Origin: Sphingobacterium sp. ML3W
GTDB lineage: Bacteria; Bacteroidota; Bacteroidia; Sphingobacteriales; Sphingobacteriaceae
DNA length: 64,000 nt
NCBI RefSeq assembly: GCF_000747525.1
Contig: NZ_CP009278.1
Location: 310,001-374,000, forward strand
Direction of reading: 5' to 3'
Both the position numbers and the translations under genes were made by a program. The notes beneath the pieces were generated by a model that worked only from the letters and a program-made list of their open reading frames with translations, did not search any database and had not been told where the DNA came from. Positions 16,597 through 26,428 of the stretch are shown piece by piece (the first letter of the stretch is position 1; every line of letters starts with the position of its first letter).

Positions 16597-18321
16597 TTAT
16601 CTTTTAAATACTGTTTTTCCTTCTTTGATTGTTTCTAAGACCTGAATGGATCTAAGCTCTTTCGGGTCGATGGTCAATGGATCTTTATTCAAAATAACCA
16701 AGTCCGCGAGTTTACCTTCTTTTAAAGAGCCTTTTATATCTTCTTCATGGTACTGATAAGCAGCGTTGATCGTGATTGCTTTTAATGCATCGATTACTTT
16801 TATACGCTGTTCGGGACCTAAAACCATCCCAGAACGCGTTATTCTATTCACCGCAGCGTACACACCAGTCATCAAATCGGGAGGTGTAACAGGGGCATCG
16901 TGGTGAATGGTGAACGTAATCCCAGCATCTTTAGCTGCGTTTACGGGACTAATAAATGCGGCCCTTTCGGGACCAAAAACACTGCTATAATGCCAGTCTC
17001 CCCATAGGTATACATGTGCTGAAAAATAAGAAGGGATGACCCCTATATCTTTAATTTTTGAAATATGATCAGGTCTACTATTTTGTACATGAATAAGCGT
17101 GGCACGAAGCTCTGGTTTATAAATTCCTTCTTGCCTCAATTTTCCGATTACACGTAATGCTTGATCAATAGCTGCATCACCATTTACGTGCAGTTGAGCG
17201 GTTATATTTTTCGAGAAGATTGTTTTTAAATCATCGTAGAGTACCTCATCCGTAAAGATGGGAAATCCTTTATAGTCTTTGCTTTGTCCTTCAGGAGGGA
17301 TCAAGTAGGGCTGTGTTAACCAAGCTGTTTTACCTTGAGGAGAGCCATCATCAGAGAATTTGAAACCTCCAAATTTGAGGTTATTTTCATATTTCATGTA
17401 ATGAGGTAAAAAAGATTCCCATTCTTTTTTGTTAGCTTCAAAATCAGGGAAATAAACGATATCAGCTTTTATCAATTTTTTTGCAGCAGCCTCACGAAGC
17501 AACGTAAGTCCCACACCCATGGTTCTACCGTCGCAAATCGTTGTTTGTCCATAACTGAACCATTCGTCTTGCGCAGCTAAAAAATCTTTGAGTGACTGCG
17601 ATAGACCAGCAGTTTCAGGTGGTTTTGGTAGCAGTGCTGTTAGTTTCATGAGTGCCATAAAACTGGCATTTTCCTCTAGCTTTCCGTTCAATCGTTTGGT
17701 TTTAGGATCTCGCCTATAATGTCCACCTTCTGGATCTTTTACGTCTTCTGGGATTTGCAATAATTTGAGCATGGCACTATTGACCACACTAGCATGTCCA
17801 GAGGCATGTATGACGATAATGGGATGGGTAGTGCTCACGGCATCCAGTTCTTCACGAGTAGGATGTCGATGTTCTTCCATAATGGCATCATCATAGCCAT
17901 TTCCCATGACAGGTGTAGTAGGATCCAATTGATACTTGTTGATGTATTCTTTTAACGTTGTCTGTAGCTCAGGAATATTATTGACTGTACCGTATGGGCT
18001 TGGCGAAAGATCCACTGCTTGCGACATACCTGCTCTGGAAGTGATATGTCCATGTGCGTCAATAAAACCCGGCATGAGGGTCTTATTCTCTAAATTGATC
18101 TGATTTGTATTGTTGCCGATAAAACGCTTTGCATTTTGTTTGGAACCTGAAAATAGAATTTTTCCATCTTTTATCGCAATCGCTTCTACCTGCGGGTTAT
18201 CATCTTCCATCGTTAAAATAGGACCACCATAATAGAGGGTATCGGCATCATTTTTAGCGTTTTTGCAACTTGTTATTACTAGGAACAACAAGATGATTTT
18301 TAGGTTATGTAATTTTAACAT
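16597..18321 (-). CDS. Amidohydrolase-family lipoprotein (YtcJ-like)
   Basis: The product is 574 aa. A short signal ends in a lipobox (LVITSC, Cys about residue 19), so it is probably a lipoprotein. 'LMPGFIDAHGHITSRAGMSQ' carries the metal-binding HxH, and 'QLHVNGDAAIDQAL', 'ATLIHVQNSRPDHI' and 'FTIHHDAPVTPPDLM' supply the later histidines and aspartate of the YtcJ/N-substituted formamide deformylase-like branch of amidohydrolase 3. It should hydrolyse amide or similar C-N bonds, substrate unknown. It forms a likely operon with the COG4313-type outer-membrane protein. Confidence 0.88.
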   Translation of the reverse strand: MLKLHNLKIILLFLVITSCKNAKNDADTLYYGGPILTMEDDNPQVEAIAIKDGKILFSGSKQNAKRFIGNNTNQINLENKTLMPGFIDAHGHITSRAGMSQAVDLSPSPYGTVNNIPELQTTLKEYINKYQLDPTTPVMGNGYDDAIMEEHRHPTREELDAVSTTHPIIVIHASGHASVVNSAMLKLLQIPEDVKDPEGGHYRRDPKTKRLNGKLEENASFMALMKLTALLPKPPETAGLSQSLKDFLAAQDEWFSYGQTTICDGRTMGVGLTLLREAAAKKLIKADIVYFPDFEANKKEWESFLPHYMKYENNLKFGGFKFSDDGSPQGKTAWLTQPYLIPPEGQSKDYKGFPIFTDEVLYDDLKTIFSKNITAQLHVNGDAAIDQALRVIGKLRQEGIYKPELRATLIHVQNSRPDHISKIKDIGVIPSYFSAHVYLWGDWHYSSVFGPERAAFISPVNAAKDAGITFTIHHDAPVTPPDLMTGVYAAVNRITRSGMVLGPEQRIKVIDALKAITINAAYQYHEEDIKGSLKEGKLADLVILNKDPLTIDPKELRSIQVLETIKEGKTVFKR

Positions 18322-18745
18322 AGGAGATCTTTTTTCTGTAAAAAACTCGTAATTAAGCGGTTATTTTGCTGGATTAGCTTCTCTATATAAACTTCATTTT
18401 GCTTGTAATGTTTTGAATAATATTACTGAAGTACAATAAGAATACATCGTAGTGAACGGATTGTTTATTCAAAATATGAACTGCTCTAAGTCAGTTTATA
18501 TTTATGTCAAGTTTCATATTTACAGAAAGTTACAATTTTTGTTATTTAGGTTGGTTAGGCGGTTAATCTACGTATAGAATTGGTGAACTTTCCATGTTTA
18601 CCGATTATTTGTTGGAATCGATTTAATTAAAATCACAGGAATATGTGCTGCTCTACGAATATGGGGTAACCAGAGAACAGTATGAATTGATCCATATGGA
18701 TAGAGCGCTTACCATAGACAGATAAACGCTCTTTTTAAGGGTTTT
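18322..18745. other. Intergenic region upstream of the amidohydrolase operon
   Basis: 424 bases. The half next to 18321 should hold the amidohydrolase promoter. Near 18633-18725 on the + strand there is a short open stretch without its own start (encoding YEYGVTREQYELIHMDRA) that ends in a stop. It is overlapped at its 3' end by a hairpin agagcg/cgctct (about 18703-18732) with a T-run. This looks like the tail of a lost gene with its terminator. No RNA gene recognised. Confidence 0.4.
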
Positions 18746-20194
18746 TTATTTCCAACCTCCACCGAGGTCTCGGTAGGTATTGGCTACCGTATTCAATTGA
18801 TCTCTTTTTGTCTTGATGAGTTCTAATCTTGCTTCAAGCGCATCTCTTTGTGTCATCAATACTTCGAAATAATCGACCCGAGCAGACTTAAATAGGTCAT
18901 TAGCGATATCATTTGATTTTGTTAGTGCCTCCACTTGCTGTGATTTGAGATCATAACTTCTCTGTAGATTGCTGATTTTGGAGAGGTGGTTTGATACCTC
19001 GGCATAGGCACTTAATATCGTCTGCTGGTAATTGTACATCGCTTGTAGCTGTATGGCACTGGCCTTGCTAAATTCAGCTTTAATACCATTTTTATTGATC
19101 AAGGGCATCGCAAGTTCTCCCGCTAGTGAGTACAGCATAGACTCGGGCATCTTCACAAAATAGGAGGGTTTGAAAGCTTCTAATCCTAAAGTTGCAGAGA
19201 TGTTAAAAGATGGATAGAACTCTGCCCGCGCAATTTTAACATCTAATTTTGCAGCAGCTAGATCCAGTTCTGCTTTTCTGATATCTGCTCTGTTTGCCAA
19301 TAACTGCGAAGGAATACCACTATGGACTGCAGGCGATAGCATGGTTAAAAAGCTGTTTTTATCTCTGGGAATCTGCTGTGCATATCTTCCCAGCAGGAGG
19401 TTCATCTTATTTTCAGATTCTTGTATATCCTGCTTGATTTCATACGCCAAGCTCTGTGAATTGAGCATTTCCGCCTTGAATTTCTGGACCGCTAGCTCTG
19501 TCGAGCGTGCAGCCTCTTTTTGTGCTTGAATAACCTCTAACGCATTCTGCTGTAGTTTAATCGTTTGTTGCACTACATCCAGTTGATTGTCCAATGCTAG
19601 TAATTCATAGTAGCTATTTGCGACCTCGGCAACTAAATTGGTCAGGACAAAGTTCTTGCCTTCCATGGTTGAGAGATAACGGGCTATTGCCGCTTTTTTT
19701 TGATCGTGCAGTTTTCCCCAGATATCGATTTCCCAGTTTCCCGTGAGGGCAGCTTCGTAATTTAGGAGTGGATCAGGGAATTTCTTTCCGGGTGCGATGT
19801 CCGTACTTGCATCTCCCGCACCCTGACTGGTATAACGACCTACTTTTTCGACCCCAGAACCAATTCGAGCCTCTACTGAGGGGAATAATTGACCTTGCTT
19901 GAAACGAACCTCGCTTTTCGCAATCTCTATTTCTTGGAAGGTGATCATAAGCTCTTGATTATTTTTTAAGGCGGTATCGATCAAACTGCTGAGGTAATGG
20001 TCCGAAAAGAAATCACGCCACGGCGTGACGATCATGTTTGAACTGTCTTGTGATGCTGCACCTGTGGTGTCATTAAAAGCAATTGGCACCATTTTATTCT
20101 CTTTTACAATAGGAATAGCAGGTACTTTACAGCTCACGACCGAAAAGCATAGGAAGCTTATTCCAATCCATTTTTTTAACTTGATATTATACAT
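18746..20194 (-). CDS. RND-efflux outer-membrane factor (NodT/OprM-type lipoprotein)
   Basis: The product is 482 aa from the ATG at 20194, which overlaps the stop of the pump gene by 8 bases; the frame extends 13 codons further upstream but inside the pump gene. The signal peptide ends in a lipobox (CFSVVSC). Two OEP repeats follow, with long helices such as 'YYELLALDNQLDVVQQTIKL' and 'RADIRKAELDLAAAKLDVKI' and the conserved 'FYPSFNISATLGLEAF' strand. It forms the TolC-like exit duct of a tripartite pump. Gene order on the minus strand is adaptor, pump, outer-membrane factor. Confidence 0.92.
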   Translation of the reverse strand: MYNIKLKKWIGISFLCFSVVSCKVPAIPIVKENKMVPIAFNDTTGAASQDSSNMIVTPWRDFFSDHYLSSLIDTALKNNQELMITFQEIEIAKSEVRFKQGQLFPSVEARIGSGVEKVGRYTSQGAGDASTDIAPGKKFPDPLLNYEAALTGNWEIDIWGKLHDQKKAAIARYLSTMEGKNFVLTNLVAEVANSYYELLALDNQLDVVQQTIKLQQNALEVIQAQKEAARSTELAVQKFKAEMLNSQSLAYEIKQDIQESENKMNLLLGRYAQQIPRDKNSFLTMLSPAVHSGIPSQLLANRADIRKAELDLAAAKLDVKIARAEFYPSFNISATLGLEAFKPSYFVKMPESMLYSLAGELAMPLINKNGIKAEFSKASAIQLQAMYNYQQTILSAYAEVSNHLSKISNLQRSYDLKSQQVEALTKSNDIANDLFKSARVDYFEVLMTQRDALEARLELIKTKRDQLNTVANTYRDLGGGWK

Positions 20195-23100
20195 GGTGAT
20201 CGATTTCTTCTGATAATGGGTTTTCGTCTTCATAGCTCGTTAACTTGCTTTTCGAGGCGATTTTTCCGAAAATATAATATAGTCCAGGTATGATGATTAA
20301 TCCAAATACGGTTCCGATCAACATACCGCCAGCTGCGGCACTTCCTATGGTTTTGTTTCCTATAGCTCCAGGGCCTGTAGCAAATACCAATGGAATCAGA
20401 CCAGCAATAAATGCAAAGGAAGTCATTAAGATAGGTCGAAACCGAACTCCTGCACCTTCTATGGCCGCCGCAAGGACAGAACTGCCGGCATTGTGCTTCT
20501 GTACAGCAAACTCGATAATCAATACGGCATTTTTACCTAGAAGACCGATGAGCATGACCATGGCTACCTGTGCATAAATATTATTCTCAAGCCCCAATAC
20601 TTTCAGTAATAAGAAGGCTCCAAAAATACCCGCAGGTAATGAAAGCACAACGGCTAATGGTAAAACAAAGCTCTCATATTGCGCAGCTAGGATCATGTAA
20701 ACGAAGGTCAGACAGATCAAGAAGATATAGATGGCTTCGTTACCGCGGGACACTTCATCTTTCGAAATTCCGGCCCACTCAATACCATAGCCTCTAGGCA
20801 GCGAAGCTTTGGCAACCTCTGTAACGGCTTTAATCGCTTCGCCACTACTATAACCTGCTGCAGAAGCACCACTTATTTCGGAAGAGTTGTACATATTGTG
20901 TCTGGTGATTTCAGATAGACCGTATACCTTTTCTAGCGTCATAAAAGAGGCATAGGGTACCATTTCGTCCCGATCATTCTTCACATAGAGTTTGAGGATA
21001 TCGTCTGGCAATGCACGATACTCCGGCAATGCCTGTACCATGACCTTGTACTGTCGATCGTACTTAATGAAACTTGTTTCATAATTACTACCTACTAATG
21101 TGGAGAGCGTGCTCATGGCATTGTCAATCGTCACGCCTTTCTGTTCGGCTTTTTCGTTGTCTATATGCAACATATATTGGGGAAAACTTGCGCTATAAAA
21201 AGTAAAGACAGACGCCAGTTCAGGACGTTTGCTGAGTTCCTTGACCAGGTCTTTACTCACCGTTTCCATTTTTTTAAAATCTCCCGAACCCGCTTTATCC
21301 AAAAGGCGTAATTCGAACCCACCTGCTGCACCATAGCCCGGTACTGCTGGTGGACCAAAAAACTCAATCGTAGCACCGGTGATGTCTTTTGATTTTTCTT
21401 CTAGTTCGTGCATCACATCTTGAACGGAGTTTTTACGTTCTTCCCAACTTTTTAAATTGATCAGACAGGTTCCAGAGTTGGCTCCAGTACCTTCTGTTAG
21501 AATTTCATAGCCCGCTAATGAAGAGACAGATTTTACGCCATCAATATGCATGGCTATGCTTTGCAGCTTTTCTGCAATTTGATTGGTGCGTTCCAGCGTG
21601 GACCCTGGGGGTGTTTGAATAATGGCATAGAACATCCCCTGATCTTCATTGGGAATAAATCCAGAAGGTAGGCTGTTGTTTAAAAAGAAAATCGCAGAAC
21701 AGAATGCCGCTAATAGCACGAATGTGATGAGTCTTTTATTGACGATCTTACGCAACAAATCTTGATAGCGATTGGCACCTTTTGTAAAAAGATTATTGAA
21801 TCTCGTTAGAAATTTATTTAAGAGTGTTTGTTTCTTTGGTTGTCCATGTTCATTTTTCAGGATCATGGCACACAATGCTGGGGTCAGGGTCAATGCGACT
21901 ACGCCGGATAATATAATGGCGGTAGCCATGGTGATGGAAAACTGTTTGTAAAATATACCGACTGGTACTGACATGAAGGCTACAGGGATAAATACAGCAG
22001 CCATAACGAGTGTGATTGCGACAATAGCACCGCTAATCTCATGCATCGCTTCTTCTGTTGCTTTTAATGGCGAAAGGTTTTTTTCTTCCATCTTGGCATG
22101 TACAGCCTCGATGACGACAATGGCATCATCCAAGACCACTCCGATAGCCATGACTAAAGCAAATAGGGTAATGAGATTGAGGGTAATCCCAAAGATGGAC
22201 ATGAAGGCAAATGTCCCAATCAAGGATACTGGTACTGCCATAGCGGGTATGAGTGTCGATCTCCAATCGCCTAAGAAAAGAAATACGACAATACCAACTA
22301 GGATGAAGGCCTCGAGTAAGGTGTGAACGACCTTTTCAATAGAGGCATCCAAAAACTTGGAAACATCATAACTGATCTCGTAGTCCATACCTTTTGGAAA
22401 ACTGGTCTCTTTGATTTCAGCCAATTTGCTTTTGATGTTTTTGATGACATCACTTGCATTACTTCCATACGATTGTTTAATGACGATGGCGGCAGATGGT
22501 TTGCCATTCAACGTGGAGTAGATATCGTACATGGAGCTTCCGAACTCCACTTCGGCGACATCTTTTACATGCAGCATTTCGCCATTTGCTGTTGACTTCA
22601 GGATGATGTTCTCATAACCTTCTTTTGTATTAAAGCGACCAGGATACTTGAGTACATATTCAAATGTCTGCGATTTCTTGCCCGAGCTTTCACCTGTTTT
22701 ACCAGGAGAGGCTTCTAAACTCTGTTCATCGAGTGCTTTTAATACTTCGTCTGCAGAAATCTTATAGGCTAGCATCCGATCGGGTTTTAGCCAGATACGC
22801 ATGGCATATTCTCTATTCCCTAGGATATCGGCATCACCAACTCCATCGATACGTTTCAGTTCGGATAAGATATTGATGTCGCCATAATTGAATAGGAAGT
22901 TTTGATCGGCTTTTGGATCTTTACTGAATAAGTTGACGTAAACGAGCATATTTGATTCTTCCCTTGTGATCTTTACACCTTCGCGAACGACTAGGGGCGG
23001 TAATTTATTGATGACGGAAGAAACCCGATTTTGCACGTTGACGGCAGCGAGATTGGGATCGGTTCCTAAGTTGAAGATAACTTGAATGGAAGCCTCACCA

Positions 23101-23354
23101 TCATTACCTGCATCGGAGGTAATGTATTTCATGCCAGGTACTCCATTGATTGCGCGCTCAAGGGGAATCAGTACCGATTTTACCATCAGTTCGCCATTGG
23201 CTCCGGGGTACTCCGCCGTAATGTTTACTTTGGGAGGAGAGATGGAGGGAAACTGGGTGATAGGGAGTTTGAGCATCGATAATACACCAAGAAATACAAT
23301 AATCAAGGAGATCACGATGGACAGCACGGGTCTATGGATAAATTTATTAAACAT
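20187..23354 (-). CDS. RND multidrug efflux permease (HAE1/AcrB-type)
   Basis: The product is 1055 aa, the usual length for HAE1 pumps. The first transmembrane helix is in 'IHRPVLSIVISLIIVFLGVL', followed by the porter domain starting 'QFPSISPPKVNITAEYPGAN'. TM4 carries 'VMAIGVVLDDAIVVIEAVHA' with the paired aspartates of the proton relay, and TM10 carries 'GLLGKNAVLIIEFA' with the relay lysine. It should export drugs, dyes or bile-like compounds by proton antiport in a complex with the adjacent adaptor and outer-membrane factor. A 21-base gap separates it from the adaptor gene. Confidence 0.95.
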   Translation of the reverse strand: MFNKFIHRPVLSIVISLIIVFLGVLSMLKLPITQFPSISPPKVNITAEYPGANGELMVKSVLIPLERAINGVPGMKYITSDAGNDGEASIQVIFNLGTDPNLAAVNVQNRVSSVINKLPPLVVREGVKITREESNMLVYVNLFSKDPKADQNFLFNYGDINILSELKRIDGVGDADILGNREYAMRIWLKPDRMLAYKISADEVLKALDEQSLEASPGKTGESSGKKSQTFEYVLKYPGRFNTKEGYENIILKSTANGEMLHVKDVAEVEFGSSMYDIYSTLNGKPSAAIVIKQSYGSNASDVIKNIKSKLAEIKETSFPKGMDYEISYDVSKFLDASIEKVVHTLLEAFILVGIVVFLFLGDWRSTLIPAMAVPVSLIGTFAFMSIFGITLNLITLFALVMAIGVVLDDAIVVIEAVHAKMEEKNLSPLKATEEAMHEISGAIVAITLVMAAVFIPVAFMSVPVGIFYKQFSITMATAIILSGVVALTLTPALCAMILKNEHGQPKKQTLLNKFLTRFNNLFTKGANRYQDLLRKIVNKRLITFVLLAAFCSAIFFLNNSLPSGFIPNEDQGMFYAIIQTPPGSTLERTNQIAEKLQSIAMHIDGVKSVSSLAGYEILTEGTGANSGTCLINLKSWEERKNSVQDVMHELEEKSKDITGATIEFFGPPAVPGYGAAGGFELRLLDKAGSGDFKKMETVSKDLVKELSKRPELASVFTFYSASFPQYMLHIDNEKAEQKGVTIDNAMSTLSTLVGSNYETSFIKYDRQYKVMVQALPEYRALPDDILKLYVKNDRDEMVPYASFMTLEKVYGLSEITRHNMYNSSEISGASAAGYSSGEAIKAVTEVAKASLPRGYGIEWAGISKDEVSRGNEAIYIFLICLTFVYMILAAQYESFVLPLAVVLSLPAGIFGAFLLLKVLGLENNIYAQVAMVMLIGLLGKNAVLIIEFAVQKHNAGSSVLAAAIEGAGVRFRPILMTSFAFIAGLIPLVFATGPGAIGNKTIGSAAAGGMLIGTVFGLIIIPGLYYIFGKIASKSKLTSYEDENPLSEEIDHHV

Positions 23355-23375
23355 CGTTGATTTTTTTGTGGTGAA

Positions 23376-24464
23376 TTATTGTGCGTGTATCTGTAAATGT
23401 GACATCACCTCTTGTGGCGCTATAAATTGGAATTTTATCTTATCGTCATCTTTGACCTTTTGAACTCCATCTATCAGTATTTTATCTGTCTGGGATAGTC
23501 CTGAAGAGATGGCATATAAGTCTGGGAGGTCATTACTGATGGTGATATTCCGAGATTTGACCATTCCATTTTTATCAATGACAAAGACATAGGTTTTGTC
23601 CTGAATTTCGTAAGTGGCTTTTTGTGGGATTATCAATGCGTTTCTAAGTGGAACTTGCATCTGTACACGTCCAGTTTCGCCATTTCTAAGTAGTTTGTCT
23701 GGATTGGGAAAACGTGCTCTAAAGGCGATGTTTCCTGTTTCATTGTTAAATTCGCTCTCTATGGTCTCCACTTTTCCTTTGTATGGTAGCAATTGATTAT
23801 TGGCAAGAAGTAAATTCACGTCACTATTGGCTCTATTTTGCGTATTGGTCTGATAATCGAGGTATTCAGGTTCTGAAACGTTAAAATAGGCATAAACTTG
23901 ACTGTTGTCGGATAAAGTGGTGAGGAGCTGACCTTCGTCGACGAGGCTTCCTAGCTTTAAGGGAATACGATTGATGGTACCGGAGAAAGGAGCTCTAATT
24001 TCGGTCGCAGTAACGTGTAGTTTAGCTAAGGACATTTCTGCTTTGGCCTGATCAACTTTAGCCTCTGCTAGTGCCAATTCATTTTTAGACACAATGTTTT
24101 TGTCGGACAGCGCTCTTGTGTTTTCGAGTTCTATTTCTTCTGCTTTTACTTGTGCTTGTGTTTTTAAGTATTCAGCTTCGTAAAATTTGGGCATTATTTT
24201 AAATAAGAGTTGTCCTGCTTTCACGGTCTGACCTTCGTCTACGTAGATCTGTTGTAAGTACCCTTTCTCTAGACCCCTGATCTCGATGTTACGGATAGAC
24301 TGTATCTGTGCTACATAATTCTTGGAGAGGGTGGTGTCCATCGATAGCGGGCTGGTTACCTGATATTGGACGTTTTCAACCTTCTCTTCTTTTTTAGGGG
24401 AGCAGCTTGTTTGGACCAGTAAGACATACAAACCCATGAGCATGCCTGTGCTAATTCTTTTCAT
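23376..24464 (-). CDS. RND-efflux periplasmic adaptor (AcrA/MexA-type lipoprotein)
   Basis: The product is 362 aa from the ATG at 24464; the frame continues 27 codons upstream, but the signal peptide and lipobox (VLLVQTSC) fit this start. 'GYLQQIYVDEGQTVKAGQLL' and 'ATEIRAPFSGTINRIPLKLG' are the two halves of the lipoyl domain. Between them are about 60 residues of coiled coil, followed by beta-barrel and membrane-proximal domains. It joins the pump to the outer-membrane factor. It is first in the operon, so its upstream region, including the inverted repeat at 24560-24579, probably contains the control site. Confidence 0.92.
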   Translation of the reverse strand: MKRISTGMLMGLYVLLVQTSCSPKKEEKVENVQYQVTSPLSMDTTLSKNYVAQIQSIRNIEIRGLEKGYLQQIYVDEGQTVKAGQLLFKIMPKFYEAEYLKTQAQVKAEEIELENTRALSDKNIVSKNELALAEAKVDQAKAEMSLAKLHVTATEIRAPFSGTINRIPLKLGSLVDEGQLLTTLSDNSQVYAYFNVSEPEYLDYQTNTQNRANSDVNLLLANNQLLPYKGKVETIESEFNNETGNIAFRARFPNPDKLLRNGETGRVQMQVPLRNALIIPQKATYEIQDKTYVFVIDKNGMVKSRNITISNDLPDLYAISSGLSQTDKILIDGVQKVKDDDKIKFQFIAPQEVMSHLQIHAQ

Positions 24465-24559
24465 GAATGAAATTTTATTGATGTGTTGATAATAAATAGG
24501 ATAATATTCCTGTAGGAGAGGACACTTCAGTTGAGCTGATGTCAAAAATTAAGACATAC

Positions 24560-24579
24560 CGTTATAGCGAAATATAACG
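24560..24579. promoter_or_regulatory. Inverted repeat upstream of the RND operon
   Basis: Perfect 7-bp arms cgttata (24560-24566) and tataacg (24573-24579) are separated by six bases, 95 bases upstream of the adaptor start. The size fits a dimeric repressor such as a TetR-type protein, but no regulator gene is adjacent. It could instead be a weak hairpin after the 24626 gene. Confidence 0.35.
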
Positions 24580-24625
24580 CCATGGCGCATTTTTCAGGTC
24601 TTTAAATACTGAAGGTTGTGGCATT

Positions 24626-25018
24626 TCACAGGCGAAGAACGCGCTGTAGGATATATTTGTTGGTAGAGGTGAAAGGTTGTTTTCTAAAAATAGATAGGCG
24701 ACTATCTAAATTTTTGAGGATAAAAATGAGGGCTAAGGCATAGCTAATGAAGGCGATATCTTTGAAGATAATAGTGGAATATGATTCAAAAATAAGTTCG
24801 TCCTCAACGTCATCTTCAGTCAGGTTATAGCTCCGTTCAGTTAACGCTTTACTGAGTAAGGAATTGACATGAATGGAGTTTATTTTTGAAACGACTGTGT
24901 TTCCTGTGGTAGCGCTGCTCGTATGAATTGCTTTTTGCAAGGAACTGGTCGAAACAAGCCCATCTCCCTGTAAAAGGAATAAATTGAAAATTAGAACCAG
25001 TAAATATAGCGCTCTCAT
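24626..25018 (-). CDS. Hypothetical small membrane protein
   Basis: The product is 130 aa. An N-terminal hydrophobic segment (MRALYLLVLIFNLFLLQGDG) may be a signal peptide or anchor, and a second spans residues about 85-101 (DIAFISYALALIFILKN). The stretch between is polar, serine/threonine-rich and acidic toward its end. No family recognised. It is upstream of and collinear with the efflux operon, about 160 bases from the adaptor start. Co-regulation is possible but not shown. Confidence 0.55.
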   Translation of the reverse strand: MRALYLLVLIFNLFLLQGDGLVSTSSLQKAIHTSSATTGNTVVSKINSIHVNSLLSKALTERSYNLTEDDVEDELIFESYSTIIFKDIAFISYALALIFILKNLDSRLSIFRKQPFTSTNKYILQRVLRL

Positions 25019-25310
25019 ATTTGCCGTAAAAGTAGTGTCGAGAATGATATGTTAGCTGATATTAACATTTTTTAACAGTCAGCTTTTTGTCAAAAAAAAT
25101 AGATTGTTTTTATCTTAAATAGGTTGCTTGCCCATTGGATGTTTCAGTTGTATGCATGTGTTATCTGGCATGAATGGAGGAGATGCTCATTATCAGCCTT
25201 TTCTATAGGGAGGAAATCTTGACGGCAGTATGGATATTGATAGCTGTGACGCAAGCATAGTGGGTCAATTTATATTGTATATAATAAAAATTTAGCTTAG
25301 TTTGACGGCA

Positions 25311-26423
25311 ATGAAAATCGGGAAATATCTAATCGTAATTCTTGCTAGTGTAACTATTCTTATTGTCATGGGTAATGTTTATTTAACGAGGCCTCTTTTT
25401 GGAGGGAATATCGCTGGGGAGCGTTTGGAGCGCATCAAGAAATCACCTAATTTTAGGAATACGCAGTTTCAAAATCTGGAGCACACGCCATCACTAAAAG
25501 AGGGGGAGAGCTTCGTGGGGGCGATGTATGCTTTTATGTTTAAAGATCGTGCTATCAGAAGTCCTAAGAGACCGCTTCCTGTCGTACAACAAGATCTTAA
25601 GAACCTACCTTCTGATGATCTGATGATTTGGTTCGGTCATTCTTCTTATTTGTTGCAGATAGACGGAAAGATAATCGTAGTCGATCCTGTCTTTTCTGAT
25701 AATGCCTCGCCTGTACCTGGCAGCAATAAACCATTTCCTTTGTCCTATACTTATCAGGCTAGTGATTTTCCTGCTATTGATATGTTGTTGATCAGCCATG
25801 ATCATTACGATCATTTGGATTATAAAACGATATTACAATTGCGTGCACAGATCAAACATGTTGTTTGTGGCCTTGGTGTCGGTGCCCATTTTGAAAGATG
25901 GGGGTTTGCAGCAAATCAGATCACGGAATTGGACTGGTTTGATGAGGCAAGAACGGAAGATGATTTTACTGTAATTGCAACACCTGCACGTCACTTCTCG
26001 GGAAGAAAATTTAAGCGTAATACCACCCTTTGGACATCTTTTGTGTTAAAAACAGCAACCTATAATCTGTTTTTAGGTGGGGATAGTGGATATGGTAAAC
26101 ATTTTAAAACGATAGGCGATAAATACGGTCCATTTGATTTGGCTATTTTGGAGAATGGTCAGTATAACGAAACTTGGCGTTATATCCACTCCATGCCTGA
26201 TGAACTCCTAAAGGAGGTTGTTGATCTGCAGGCTAAACATTTTCTGCCGGTGCATTCGGGTAAGTTTGCTTTAGCACTACACGATTGGAAGGAGCCTTTA
26301 TCTCTTGTAAGCCGGTATGCTGCGGAAGCTAATATCCCAGTTTTGACTCCAAAAATGGGTGAAATCGTTTATTTAAAGCAATTGGATAAACCGTATGAGA
26401 AATGGTGGGAAGGTCTTCAATAA
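25311..26423 (+). CDS. MBL-fold metallo-hydrolase (NAPE-PLD/UlaG-like)
   Basis: The product is 370 aa from the ATG at 25311; a TTG lies three codons upstream. A hydrophobic N-terminus (about residues 5-25) suggests membrane anchoring. 'LMIWFGHSSYLLQIDGKIIV' and 'VDPVFSDNASPVPGS' open the fold. The metal site is 'LLISHDHYDHLDYKTI', with later ligands in 'ATPARHFSGR', 'LFLGGDSGYG' and 'HFLPVHSGKF'. The 'HFSGR...TLWTSFVL' segment is typical of the N-acyl-phosphatidylethanolamine phospholipase D-like branch. A lipid or phosphodiester substrate is likely from the family, not demonstrated here. Confidence 0.85.
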   Translation: MKIGKYLIVILASVTILIVMGNVYLTRPLFGGNIAGERLERIKKSPNFRNTQFQNLEHTPSLKEGESFVGAMYAFMFKDRAIRSPKRPLPVVQQDLKNLPSDDLMIWFGHSSYLLQIDGKIIVVDPVFSDNASPVPGSNKPFPLSYTYQASDFPAIDMLLISHDHYDHLDYKTILQLRAQIKHVVCGLGVGAHFERWGFAANQITELDWFDEARTEDDFTVIATPARHFSGRKFKRNTTLWTSFVLKTATYNLFLGGDSGYGKHFKTIGDKYGPFDLAILENGQYNETWRYIHSMPDELLKEVVDLQAKHFLPVHSGKFALALHDWKEPLSLVSRYAAEANIPVLTPKMGEIVYLKQLDKPYEKWWEGLQ

Positions 26424-26428
26424 GGCTG

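Noticed and set aside
20290..20577. Long plus-strand frames inside the RND pump gene
   Set aside because: They are antisense to a clear 1055-aa pump gene and have no features of their own.
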